The notes under the pieces are model-generated. The model was not told where the DNA came from and made no database searches. It saw only the letters and a program-made list of their open reading frames with translations. The position numbers were made by a program, and so were the translations under genes. Source: Luteimonas kalidii (GTDB taxonomy: Bacteria; Pseudomonadota; Gammaproteobacteria; Xanthomonadales; Xanthomonadaceae). Taken from it: a stretch of 64,000 bases of DNA. The stretch is from positions 509,020-573,019 of the forward strand of contig NZ_JARXRO010000014.1 of the NCBI RefSeq assembly GCF_029887935.1, read 5' to 3'. Of the stretch, positions 18,806 through 27,209 are shown piece by piece (positions within the stretch are counted from its first letter, which is position 1; every line of letters begins with the position of its first letter).

Positions 18806-21800
18806 TCAGTCGTCGCGCGCCGCCTCCGGCACCGCGACCCGCACCCGCGCCGGCAGGGCGGTCACGCGCAGCTCCCGTCCGTCCCACGCTGCCGTGCCCG
18901 CCTCGACGTTGGTCGCACCGGGCTCGCCTGCCAGCGGCCAGGGCAGCACCAGGCCGCCCTCCGGCAACTGCAGGCCGGTGTCGTCGATCTCCAGTACCAG
19001 CGCCGCGCCGTCGCGCCGCAGGGTGTAGGCCAGCGCACCGGACGCCGTGCGCAGGCCGTCGATGCCCACGCCCGGCCCGTCCAGCCAGTCCGCGGGGATC
19101 CCGGCGGCAAGCACCAGGCTGCCGTCGCGCTCGCGCGGATAGGCGAACATGTCCAGCGCCGAGCGCACGAAGTCCGAACCCACCCAGGCATGCGGCAGGT
19201 CGCCGAGGAAGAAGGGTTGGCGCGGCGTGCGCGAGACCACCTCGCCCCACTGGTTCCAGGCCTGCGGCGCGCGATCGGCGAAGAAGAAGTCGACCGCCTC
19301 CTGCGCCCGTTCGCGCCAGCCCAGGCGCACGAATGCAGCCACGTTGCGCCATTCGTAGGGCGTGTAGTCCTTCCATTCCAGGCGACCGTCGCGGCGGTCG
19401 AGGAAACGCGTCCAGTACCGCTCGAACGTGTTGTGCAGCAGGTCCTGCGGCAGCCGCTCCTGCTCGCCGCCGGGCGCCAGCGCGATGGTGGTGGAGGTCG
19501 GGTCGAAATCGCCCAGTTCGGCCGCGCCGGGCAGGAAGTCGATCTCGTGCAGGTCCGCGGCGGCACGCAGCGAGTCCATCAGGTCGGCGTGGAACTGGTC
19601 GCGCGAGGCGGTCATCCCGCGCTGCGCATCGACCTTGCCCAGCGCCTGCGCCACCTGCACCGCATCCTTATAGCCGCGCAGCGTCCAGAAGTTGTCCCAG
19701 TACGAGTGCATCGGCTTGGCCGAATAGCCCTCGTGGCTGATCGAGGCCGGCATCATGCCGTAGAACGCGCGGTTGACCCGCCGGTTCGCGGGCGTGCGTT
19801 CGGACAGACGCAGCTGCTCCATGTAGCGGTACGCGCCCTCGACGTGCGGCCACATCCGCTCCAGGAACGCGAGGTCGCCGGTATGGCGCCAGTACTCGGC
19901 GATACTGAAGATCAGCTCGCCGTGGCTGTCGTTCTCCGGCACCGGGTCGCTGCCGCGGTCGTCGACGCAGCACGGCACCTTGCCGTTGTCGAACTGGAAG
20001 GGCGCGTACCACTCCACGTATTCGCGCACCACGTCGGGCCGGCCCATGCGCAGCAGGCCCTCGGAGATCATCGCGCCATCGCGGATCCAGCTGCGCGCGT
20101 ACGAGCGCGTGCCCGGCTGCAGCCGCGGGCCGATGCGCGAGATCAGCATGTGCGCCAGCGAGGTACGCAACGTGTCCGCCAACGCCTGTCCCTGCGGCGG
20201 CACGGTGAGCGTCACCCGGTCGAGCTTCCCGCGCCACATCGCGGCGGTCTCGGCCTGCAGCGCGTCCGCGTCCCACCAGCGTCGCGCGAGTGCGGCGGTG
20301 CCCGTTATGGGCATCATCACCTCGATGGTGCGCGACTCGTACGGCGCCAGGCGCATGCGGTACAGCAGCGCGCCGGAGGCGAGTTCGACCGGGTCCACCA
20401 CCGCGGTGGTCGTCGGCCGCGACCCCGCGGCCAGGTGCGCGACCGCCATGCCGCCATCGAACGGCGTGGCGAACGCGGCCGAGGGCAGCTGCTTGGCGAA
20501 CACCCGCGCCCGTCCGTCCACCGAGACCGTACCGCCGTCGATCGACAGTGCCCCGATCGGGCTCACGCCCCCGCGCGTGTTGAGGAACTGGCTCGGCGGA
20601 TTGACCTGGAACGGCCGGACCGCGAGCGCCAAAGTGTAGTCGCGCGCCGTGCCACCCGGGTTCGACAGCCGGTAGCGGGCGACCAGGCGCGAATCGCGCG
20701 GCTCGCCATGGGCGAACGCGGTGATGTCGAGCGCCAGGTCGTCGCGCGTCCAGCGCACCGAGGGGATCGGCAGGTAGCCGTCCTGCAGCGATTGCGCGGT
20801 GGTCACGTCGGCCCAGGTCGCCAGTGCATCGTCGACCAGCACGAACGGCTCCAGGCTGAAGCCCCCGCGCGCGACCTCGATCGCGCCGTCCTCGCCGATC
20901 AGCCCCTGCTGCTGGCCGCCGTCGAGCCCGAGGATCGTCCAGTAGGGCTGCTCGCCATGGAACCCGCGTGGAAACCGGCCGCGTGGCGATTGCGCGGCGA
21001 TCGCGCCGACGAAATCATTCGGCGTCGCACCGAACGCCAGCGGTTGGACCACCGCTTCGGCCAGACCATAGCGAGCCGTCGGACCGTCCTCGACGTCGAG
21101 TGCGATGTAGCGCGCCTCGGATTCCGGCAGCGCGATCCAGTCGTCGCCCCCGTTGCCGCCGCGCACCCGGCGCGCCTCGCGCCACCCGGTGCCGTCGCCC
21201 GACAGGCTGATCCGGTAGCGCGACGCATGATCCTCCCCGTCCCAGCGCAGGCGCAGCCCGCCGAATTCGCGCAGTCGGCCCAGGTCGAGCACCAGCCGCT
21301 GCGGCAGCGGCGCGCGCTCGGCGCGCCAGGACGTGCCCATACGGCCATCCACCGCCAGCGCGGCATCGCCCGCGGTCGCCATCGCGATGGCCGTGAGCGG
21401 GCCGTCGTCGTCGGCGGGCAGCACCTCCAGCGACAGGCTGTCGAAACAGACGCTGCCGCGGCCGCCGACCTGGTTGTAGATCGTGAACTCGAGCTTCGCG
21501 CTGCTGCGCAGCACCGGATCCGGATCCGGCCCCCAGGCCTTGTCGATGTGCCGGCGCTTGTAGTGCACCGGCGTCCACGCACGCGGATAGTCGTACTTCG
21601 GCCGGTTCACCCACCACACGTTGTCGCCGCTGGCGTCGACCAGCTTGAACTGCAGGTCGTTGTCGGGCGAGTCGCCGCGCAGCTGGAACGAGAAGCGGAA
21701 ATTGCCGGGATAGTCGAGCGGCAGGTCGCGCTGGATGCCCGCGTAGCCGGAGACCCCGTTGAAATCGTAGTCCAGGCACAGCGCCCTGCCCTGCGCGCCC

Positions 21801-22042
21801 TCGACCGTGCGCAGGCTGCCGCTGACCTGGTCGGAGGTGACCACCCGCCAGGGCGAGGGATCCTCGAAGCCGTCGAGCAGCCGCGGTGGCTCGGGGGTAA
21901 AGCTGACGACGTCGTGCGCGGCCACCTGCTGCGTATCGGGTTCGGCCGCGAAGGAGCCTGCGCACACGGCGAGCGACAGGAACATCGCGGCGGCGACATG
22001 CAAGGTGCCGGGGCTGTGCGGGGCTGGGCAGCGAGTGGTCAT
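18806..22042 (-). CDS. Secreted discoidin-domain (alpha/alpha)6 glycosidase-like protein
   Basis: 1078-residue exported protein that I cannot place in a named glycosidase family. Rough order: signal peptide (1-33, ending SFAA), a carbohydrate-binding-like beta domain (about 57-195), an F5/8-type discoidin domain (about 200-325), a beta domain, then a large alpha-helical region (about 600-980) that looks like an (alpha/alpha)6 barrel. Its landmarks are SYARSWIRDGAMISEGLLR, ENDSHGELIFSIAEYW and PMHSYWDNFWTLRG. These resemble clan GH-G/GH63-like hydrolases, often labelled 'coagulation factor 5/8 type domain protein'. I chose ATG at 22042. The gene follows the ABC permeases on the same strand after a 356-bp repeat-containing gap, so it may process the transported glycan in the periplasm. 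Confidence 0.75.
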   Translation of the reverse strand: MTTRCPAPHSPGTLHVAAAMFLSLAVCAGSFAAEPDTQQVAAHDVVSFTPEPPRLLDGFEDPSPWRVVTSDQVSGSLRTVEGAQGRALCLDYDFNGVSGYAGIQRDLPLDYPGNFRFSFQLRGDSPDNDLQFKLVDASGDNVWWVNRPKYDYPRAWTPVHYKRRHIDKAWGPDPDPVLRSSAKLEFTIYNQVGGRGSVCFDSLSLEVLPADDDGPLTAIAMATAGDAALAVDGRMGTSWRAERAPLPQRLVLDLGRLREFGGLRLRWDGEDHASRYRISLSGDGTGWREARRVRGGNGGDDWIALPESEARYIALDVEDGPTARYGLAEAVVQPLAFGATPNDFVGAIAAQSPRGRFPRGFHGEQPYWTILGLDGGQQQGLIGEDGAIEVARGGFSLEPFVLVDDALATWADVTTAQSLQDGYLPIPSVRWTRDDLALDITAFAHGEPRDSRLVARYRLSNPGGTARDYTLALAVRPFQVNPPSQFLNTRGGVSPIGALSIDGGTVSVDGRARVFAKQLPSAAFATPFDGGMAVAHLAAGSRPTTTAVVDPVELASGALLYRMRLAPYESRTIEVMMPITGTAALARRWWDADALQAETAAMWRGKLDRVTLTVPPQGQALADTLRTSLAHMLISRIGPRLQPGTRSYARSWIRDGAMISEGLLRMGRPDVVREYVEWYAPFQFDNGKVPCCVDDRGSDPVPENDSHGELIFSIAEYWRHTGDLAFLERMWPHVEGAYRYMEQLRLSERTPANRRVNRAFYGMMPASISHEGYSAKPMHSYWDNFWTLRGYKDAVQVAQALGKVDAQRGMTASRDQFHADLMDSLRAAADLHEIDFLPGAAELGDFDPTSTTIALAPGGEQERLPQDLLHNTFERYWTRFLDRRDGRLEWKDYTPYEWRNVAAFVRLGWRERAQEAVDFFFADRAPQAWNQWGEVVSRTPRQPFFLGDLPHAWVGSDFVRSALDMFAYPRERDGSLVLAAGIPADWLDGPGVGIDGLRTASGALAYTLRRDGAALVLEIDDTGLQLPEGGLVLPWPLAGEPGATNVEAGTAAWDGRELRVTALPARVRVAVPEAARDD

Positions 22043-22120
22043 CGGCTGGGTGCGGGTGGCGTGCAGGCGGTGGGGGTCAGGGATTGTGGCGAGGTGTGGA
22101 ATGCGTGGGAACGGGTGCGG

Positions 22121-22402
22121 GAGCCGGTGACTCGCAAGTGCGTTGCGCAATCACTGCCAGGCAGCCGTCCATGGCGGAACTGCACGGGCTCCGGATACGC
22201 CGGCCCGCCAGCCCGGCCCCGCGCAGCGCGCGGGGCGTTCCGCCATGGCGCGAGCCGGTGCCTCGCAAGCGCGCGTTGCGCAACCACTTTCAGGACGCCA
22301 TCCATGGCGTGACAGCAAGGGCTCCGGATCCACCGGCCCGGCCATCCATGGCCGGGCGTTCGCGGGCGCGCGAGCCAGTGGCTCGCAAGCGCGCCCGCTC
22401 AC
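22121..22402. repeat. Degenerate tandem repeat between ABC permease and discoidin gene
   Basis: Units begin at 22121, 22252 and 22372 (131 and 120 bases, third truncated). Each starts GAGCCrGTGnCTCGCAAG (r = A or G); the first two continue with CGTTGCGCAA, a copy of CCATGGCG, and GGGCTCCGGAT. Several short palindromes are inside (TTGCGCAA, GGCCATCCATGGCC). The third copy runs into the stop codon of the permease at 22399. No gene is seen from 22043 to 22398. Confidence 0.75.
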
Positions 22403-23232
22403 CCTTTCACGCTCCCGAGCAGGAGGCCCTGGATGTAGTAGCGCTGCAGCAGCAGGAACAGCAGCAGCACCGGCAGCACCGTGACCACGGCGCCGGCCAT
22501 CATCAGTTCCACGTCCATGATGTGCTCGCGCGAGAGCGCGGCGAGCGCCACAGGCAGGGTGTACCGCTCCTGGTCGGTAAGCACGATCAGCGGCCACATG
22601 AAATCGTTCCATGCCGCCATAAAGGTGAACACCGCGAGCGTGGCGAGCACCGGCTTGAGCATCGGCAGCACCACCTGCACGAAGATCCGCAGCTCGCCGG
22701 CGCCGTCGATGCGCGCGGCCTCGATCAGGTCGTCGGGGATGCCGCGCGCGTACTGCCGCACCAGGAAGATGCCGAACACACCCGCCATGCCGGGGATGAT
22801 CACGCCCCAGTAGCTGTTCACCAGGCCCAGCTGCTTCATCAGCAGGAACAGCGGCAGCATGGCCACCTGCGCCGGCACCACCAGCGCCGCCAGCAGCAGC
22901 TGGAACACGCGCTCGCGTCCGCGGAAGCGCAGCTTGGCGAAGGCATAGCCCGCCATCGTGTTGACCAGCAGCGACAGCAGCGTGATCGCCAGCGACACCA
23001 GCAGGCTGTTGCCGAAATTGCGCGCCATGCCGGTGCGGGCGAACAGGTCGCGATAGTTCTCGAGCGTGGCGGACGAAGGCAGGAACGGCGGCGGGAAATG
23101 GCTCGCCTCGCCGCGCGGCATGAACGAGACCGACACCATCCACAGCAGCGGCGCCAGGCTCAGGATGGCGAGCACCAGCAGCGCACCGTTCACGCGCACC
23201 GCCTGCCAGCGTCCTTCGCCGACCGGGTTCAT
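22399..23232 (-). CDS. Carbohydrate ABC transporter permease, MalG type
   Basis: Inner-membrane permease subunit of a CUT1 sugar importer, 277 residues with six predicted helices. The EAA coupling motif reads EAARIDGAGELRIFVQVVLPMLKP and contacts the ATPase. The protein ends with a short hydrophilic tail, as MalG-type subunits do. ATG at 23232 overlaps the upstream permease stop (ATGA). Order of transcription is binding lipoprotein, MalF type, MalG type; no ATPase gene follows. The likely ATPase is at 9240-10331. Confidence 0.92.
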   Translation of the reverse strand: MNPVGEGRWQAVRVNGALLVLAILSLAPLLWMVSVSFMPRGEASHFPPPFLPSSATLENYRDLFARTGMARNFGNSLLVSLAITLLSLLVNTMAGYAFAKLRFRGRERVFQLLLAALVVPAQVAMLPLFLLMKQLGLVNSYWGVIIPGMAGVFGIFLVRQYARGIPDDLIEAARIDGAGELRIFVQVVLPMLKPVLATLAVFTFMAAWNDFMWPLIVLTDQERYTLPVALAALSREHIMDVELMMAGAVVTVLPVLLLFLLLQRYYIQGLLLGSVKG

Positions 23233-24107
23233 ACCGCCCCCCGCCTGCGGCCGAGCCGCAGCATCAACGTGGTCGCGGCGAGAATCACCAGGAACAGCAC
23301 GAACGCGACCGCTGACGCCCGCCCGAGGTTCCACCACTTGAAGCCTTCCTCGAACATGTAATAGAGCACGCTCACCGTGCTCTGCAGCGGATCGCCGCGG
23401 GTCATCACGTACGGCTCGGCGAACAGCTGGAAATAGCCCGAGACCGTGATCACCCCGACCACCACCAGCACCGGCCCCAGCTGCGGCAGGGTGATGTGCA
23501 CGAACTGCTGCCAGCGCGAGGCGCCGTCGATGCGCGCGGCCTCGTACAGGTCCTGCGGGATCGCCTGCAGGCCGGCGAGGAAGATCACCATGTTGTAGCC
23601 GAAGTTCTTCCACACCGCGAACAGCATGATCGTGGGCATTGCCCAGCGCGGGTCGCCGAGCCAGTCGACCGGCCCCAGCCCGAGGTGCGACAGCCCCCAG
23701 TTCACCAGTCCGTAGCTGGTGTGGAACAGGTAACGCCAGATCACCGCCACCGCGACCAGGGTGGTCACCACCGGCGCGAACAGCGCGGTGCGGAACACCG
23801 AACGCAACCGCACCAGCGGCGAATGCAGCAGCAGCGCCGCGCCCAGCGAGACCGCAATCGACAGCGGCACGCCGACGGCGACGAAGTAGAACGTGTTGCC
23901 CAGCGACTTCCAGAACAGCGGCGTGCGCAGCAGTTCCAGGTAGTTGCCCAGGGCGACGAAGCGCAGGTGCGAGGGATCCGCGAGCGCGTACAGGTCGAAG
24001 TCGGTCAGGCTCAGCAGCAGCGCCGCGCACACCGGCAGCCCGAAGAACACGCCGAGCACCACCAGGGCCGGCGCGGCGAACATCCACCCGGCGAGGCTAG
24101 CGCGCAT
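23229..24107 (-). CDS. Sugar ABC transporter permease, MalF type
   Basis: Partner permease of the MalG-type protein, 292 residues with six predicted helices. The first is WMFAAPALVVLGVFFGLP. The EAA motif is EAARIDGASRWQQFVHITLPQLGP. ATG at 24107 gives an 11-bp overlap with the stop of the binding-protein gene; an in-frame start at 24155 would overlap further and is less likely. The short first cytoplasmic region matches UgpA/AraP-type rather than E. coli MalF-type permeases. Confidence 0.92.
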   Translation of the reverse strand: MRASLAGWMFAAPALVVLGVFFGLPVCAALLLSLTDFDLYALADPSHLRFVALGNYLELLRTPLFWKSLGNTFYFVAVGVPLSIAVSLGAALLLHSPLVRLRSVFRTALFAPVVTTLVAVAVIWRYLFHTSYGLVNWGLSHLGLGPVDWLGDPRWAMPTIMLFAVWKNFGYNMVIFLAGLQAIPQDLYEAARIDGASRWQQFVHITLPQLGPVLVVVGVITVSGYFQLFAEPYVMTRGDPLQSTVSVLYYMFEEGFKWWNLGRASAVAFVLFLVILAATTLMLRLGRRRGAV

Positions 24108-25374
24108 CGGCGGCCTCCTGCGCGCGCACCCAGCGCCGCTTCTCCAGGATCGCATCGACGCGCGCGTCGAGTTGCTCTACCGCCTCGTCCTGCGATTGTC
24201 CGCCGCGCACCACGCGCTCCGTTGCCAGCCGCATCTCCTGCCCGATGCGCTCCCACTCCAGCACCTGCGGCGTCGGCCGCACCCGCTCGAGCTGGTCGCG
24301 GAATGCGCGCGCGAGCCCGTCCTCCGCGAGCGCGGGATGCTCCCAGGTGCTGCGCCGCGGCGGCAGGTTGCCGCTCATGGCGTGGAAGCGCTGCTGGATG
24401 TCGGGGCGCGACAGGAACTCGACCAGCGCCCACGCCGCGTCCTTGTTCGGCGACGAACGGAACAGCACCAGGCTGGTCCCGCCGGCGATGCCCGCACCGG
24501 GGCCGTCAGGGCCGGGCAGCGGCATCGTGCCCCACTGCCCCTCCAGCTCCGGCGGCGCGCGCCGCTGGAACTCGCGGATGTTCCAGGGGCCTGACAGGTA
24601 GAACGCGAACCTCCCCCGGAAGAACTCGTCCCAGACGTTCGAGATCTGCGTATCCGACACCGCCGGTGCCCATCCCTGCGCGAACACGTTGGCGTAGAAC
24701 GCCAGCGCCTTGCGGAAGCCCGGGCTACGGAAATTGCCGCGGCCGTTGTCCTCGCGCAGCAGCGGATCACCGGTCTGCAGCGCGAACGAGAGCGGCGGCT
24801 CGAATTCGTTCACCGGCATCAGCAGCGCGTGCCGGCCGGGGCCTGCGTCGCGGACCACGGCCGCCATCGCCTGCTCCCACTCCGCCCAGGTCCGCGGCGG
24901 CACTTCCACGCCGGCGCGTGCGAGCAGGTCCTTGCGATAGAACAACAATCGCGTGTCGACATACCACGGCACGCCCACCAGGGCGCCGTCGACCACGTTG
25001 GTGGCCCAGATGCCGGGAAAGTAGTCGGCCTGGTCGACCACACGCGAGGCGTCGACGCGCGCCTGCACCGGCTCGAGCGTGTCGAGCGCCGCGAACTCGG
25101 CGATCCAGGTGTTCCCGAGCTGGCACACGTCCGGCAATCCGTCGGCGGCGAAGGCGGTGAGCAGCTTCTCGTGCGCCGCCGTCCAGGGCACCTGCTGCAG
25201 GTCCACCCGGATACGGGGATGTTCGCGTTCGAACTCCTCCAGCAGTTCGGCCACCACCTCCGCTTCGCGGCCCATCGCCCAGAAGCGGATCGTCGTGATG
25301 TCGTCGTGCCGGGCGCACGCCGACAGCGCGACGCACAGCCATACGCACAACAGCAGGAGACGCGCCGATCGCAT
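24097..25374 (-). CDS. Lipoprotein sugar-binding protein of ABC transporter
   Basis: Extracellular/periplasmic solute-binding protein family 1, 425 residues. It begins with a lipoprotein signal (lipobox LSAC, lipidated C20), so it is membrane-tethered, which is unusual for a Gram-negative CUT1 binding protein. The mature part has the family features TIRFWAMG, the hinge region and NKDAAWALVEFLSRPDIQ. Trp- and Tyr-rich stretches (ATNVVDGALVGVPWYVDTR, FYLSGPWN) would stack on sugar rings. It starts 97 bp after the GH144-type gene on the same strand, which suggests that it binds oligosaccharides produced by that enzyme. Maltose or trehalose remain alternative ligands. Confidence 0.88.
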   Translation of the reverse strand: MRSARLLLLCVWLCVALSACARHDDITTIRFWAMGREAEVVAELLEEFEREHPRIRVDLQQVPWTAAHEKLLTAFAADGLPDVCQLGNTWIAEFAALDTLEPVQARVDASRVVDQADYFPGIWATNVVDGALVGVPWYVDTRLLFYRKDLLARAGVEVPPRTWAEWEQAMAAVVRDAGPGRHALLMPVNEFEPPLSFALQTGDPLLREDNGRGNFRSPGFRKALAFYANVFAQGWAPAVSDTQISNVWDEFFRGRFAFYLSGPWNIREFQRRAPPELEGQWGTMPLPGPDGPGAGIAGGTSLVLFRSSPNKDAAWALVEFLSRPDIQQRFHAMSGNLPPRRSTWEHPALAEDGLARAFRDQLERVRPTPQVLEWERIGQEMRLATERVVRGGQSQDEAVEQLDARVDAILEKRRWVRAQEAADAR

Positions 25375-25471
25375 CAGCCAATCCTAGACCCTTCGCGATC
25401 CTGCCGCGGCCGCGCCCGTGCGCGCGACGCCGATGGCGGATACGCACACGCGAACAGTCCGGGCCGCCATC

Positions 25472-27127
25472 CTAGGCCGGGGGGTCCGACGCACGCGGCT
25501 CGGCCGGAGGATCGTCGTCCTCGTCGCTCTCGCGCGACTGGGCCCGACGCATGTCCTCCGCATTCGCGGCCTCGGGGTCGGGCTCGCCGGACGTCTGCGG
25601 GCCGTCCGGCGGCGCCAGCCAGCCCCCCGTGAACCCCGCACGCTCCAGCCCGTTGCGGATGTACGGGTTGTCGCGCATCACTTTCCACACGAAGTCGTTG
25701 CGGTAGTTCGCGATCATCGTGAGGATCGGACCCTGGTCGATGCCGATGTAGTCGCTGGCCACCCAGCCGCGCCCGGGGATCAGGCGCCCGGTCTTGAGCG
25801 GCACGTCGTACTTGAAGCTCGGGTTGACCGCGTCGAGGAAGCCGTAGCTCGAATACAGGTACTCGCCATAGCGTTCGTACAGTTCTTCGGTGGCCGGGAT
25901 CACGATCTCCGGCGCGAACGCGATCGAGGCGATCGCCGCGGTCGGCGCGATCGTGCCGTCGTCGAACTCGTCCGACAGGCCCGCACCGCGCGCGCTGTAG
26001 TGGCGGAACTCGCGCTGCTGGCCCTTGAACTCCTGGGTGGTGCGCTGCGGTCCGTCGCTGGCGGTCAGGCCCCAGACGTTCTCGCCGTAGTCGTCCCAGC
26101 CCATCGGGTTGTCTATCGCGTACGCGCGCTGGGCGTAGGTCGCGCGACGGCTGTTCTCGAAGTAGTCGATGCCGCGGTTCTTCATGTACTCGTCGCGGAT
26201 GCCGCGGAAATCGATCCACACGTGCGAATACTGGTGGCCGAAGTGCGGGCCGAAGCTCAGGTACTCCTGGCCCTGGAACACGCCCCAGTCGCGCTCGTAG
26301 GTCTGCGTCCACACCTCCCATGCCTCGGGTTCGACCGGATGGGTCGGCGAGCCGAGCGCGAGGATGTAGACCAGCATCGCCTCGTTGTAGCCCTTCCAGT
26401 CGTGGCTGATGAAGCCGCGCTCGGGATACCAGCCCATCGAGATCAGCGGCGGCCGCTGCTGCAGGTAGGGCCATTCGACGCGGCGGTAGATCTGGTCGGC
26501 CAGCTCGCGGATGCGCACCTCGCGCTCGTCGTCGCCGGTGTAGTAGGACTGCGCGAACAGCACGCCCATCAGCAGGATGCCGGTGTCCACGCTCGACAGC
26601 TCCACCCACTTGTCGTAGCGCGCGCCGCTCTGCATGTCGAGGAAGTGGTAGAAGAAGCCCTTGTGGCCGCTGCGCCCTTCGGCCTGCGGCCCCATGCGCG
26701 CCTCGCGCAGGAATTCCAGCGTGACCAGGGTACGGTCCACCGCCTGGGTGCGGCTGACCCAGCCGTTCTCGATCCCGATCGGATACGCGGTCAGCGAGAA
26801 GCCGACCGAGGCGATGCTCGCGAACGGGCGCGAGGGAAAGCGGTCGGGGGTGAGCCCGTTGACCTCGTTGGTGGTATCCCAGAAGAACTGGAAGGTGCGG
26901 CGTTCGATGTCACGGAACAGCGGGGGCAGGTCGGGCGGACCTTCCGGCTCCTGTTCCTTGGGCGCGGGTTCCGCGTCCGGGTCCGGCAGCACGAGCTGCG
27001 GGATTGGGCCGGGCTTGGGGGGCGCGACCGCGGGTTCCTGGGGCGGGGGCGGCTCCGGCGCGCACGCCGCCAGCGTCAGTGCAAGGACTGCGGCCTGCAG
27101 GAATCGTAGAAGGAACGACTTCGACAT
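25472..27127 (-). CDS. Glucoamylase-domain (PF10091/GH144-type) lipoprotein glucanase
   Basis: 551-residue lipoprotein (lipobox LAAC, C22) with a proline-rich linker (23-70), a catalytic domain (about 75-505) and an acidic C-terminal tail. The domain matches the 'glucoamylase' PF10091 family, whose characterised members founded GH144 (endo-beta-1,2-glucanases). Landmarks are RRTFQFFWDTTN, PSRPFASIASVGFSLTAYPI, the SSVDTGILLMG helix, ISHDWKGYNEAMLVYILALGSP, DFRGIRDEYM and WVASDYIGIDQGPILTMIAN. Tethering suggests cleavage of glucan at the periplasmic face or cell surface before ABC uptake. It has its own regulon-1 operator 17 bp upstream of the start and heads the transcript leading to the ABC genes. 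Substrate is inferred from family, not proven. Confidence 0.82.
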   Translation of the reverse strand: MSKSFLLRFLQAAVLALTLAACAPEPPPPQEPAVAPPKPGPIPQLVLPDPDAEPAPKEQEPEGPPDLPPLFRDIERRTFQFFWDTTNEVNGLTPDRFPSRPFASIASVGFSLTAYPIGIENGWVSRTQAVDRTLVTLEFLREARMGPQAEGRSGHKGFFYHFLDMQSGARYDKWVELSSVDTGILLMGVLFAQSYYTGDDEREVRIRELADQIYRRVEWPYLQQRPPLISMGWYPERGFISHDWKGYNEAMLVYILALGSPTHPVEPEAWEVWTQTYERDWGVFQGQEYLSFGPHFGHQYSHVWIDFRGIRDEYMKNRGIDYFENSRRATYAQRAYAIDNPMGWDDYGENVWGLTASDGPQRTTQEFKGQQREFRHYSARGAGLSDEFDDGTIAPTAAIASIAFAPEIVIPATEELYERYGEYLYSSYGFLDAVNPSFKYDVPLKTGRLIPGRGWVASDYIGIDQGPILTMIANYRNDFVWKVMRDNPYIRNGLERAGFTGGWLAPPDGPQTSGEPDPEAANAEDMRRAQSRESDEDDDPPAEPRASDPPA

Positions 27128-27144
27128 CGTGGATCAGGGGTCCG

Positions 27145-27158
27145 TGTAAACGATTTCT
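27145..27158. promoter_or_regulatory. LacI-type operator, regulon 1 (GH144/ABC promoter)
   Basis: TGTAAACGATTTCT, a 13/14 match to the window consensus TGTAAWCGNTTTCA. It sits between the terminator of the TonB receptor gene and the GH144-type start codon, so it would control the glucanase-ABC operon separately from lacI-TonB. Confidence 0.7.
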
Positions 27159-27169
27159 CGGAAAACTCG

Positions 27170-27199
27170 AAAAAAGCCGGCCGCCGGTGGGCGGCCGGC
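27170..27199 (-). terminator. Rho-independent terminator of the TonB receptor gene
   Basis: Minus-strand RNA would form a perfect 10-bp GC stem (GCCGGCCGCC paired with GGCGGCCGGC, 4-base loop) followed by six U residues. It starts 11 bases after the receptor stop codon. This is the clearest intrinsic terminator in the window. Confidence 0.88.
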
Positions 27200-27209
27200 C
27201 GTTGGGCGA

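Noticed and set aside
17678-22312. A 1544-codon plus-strand frame opposite the discoidin gene
   Set aside because: Antisense shadow; the minus strand has a signal peptide and recognisable domains.
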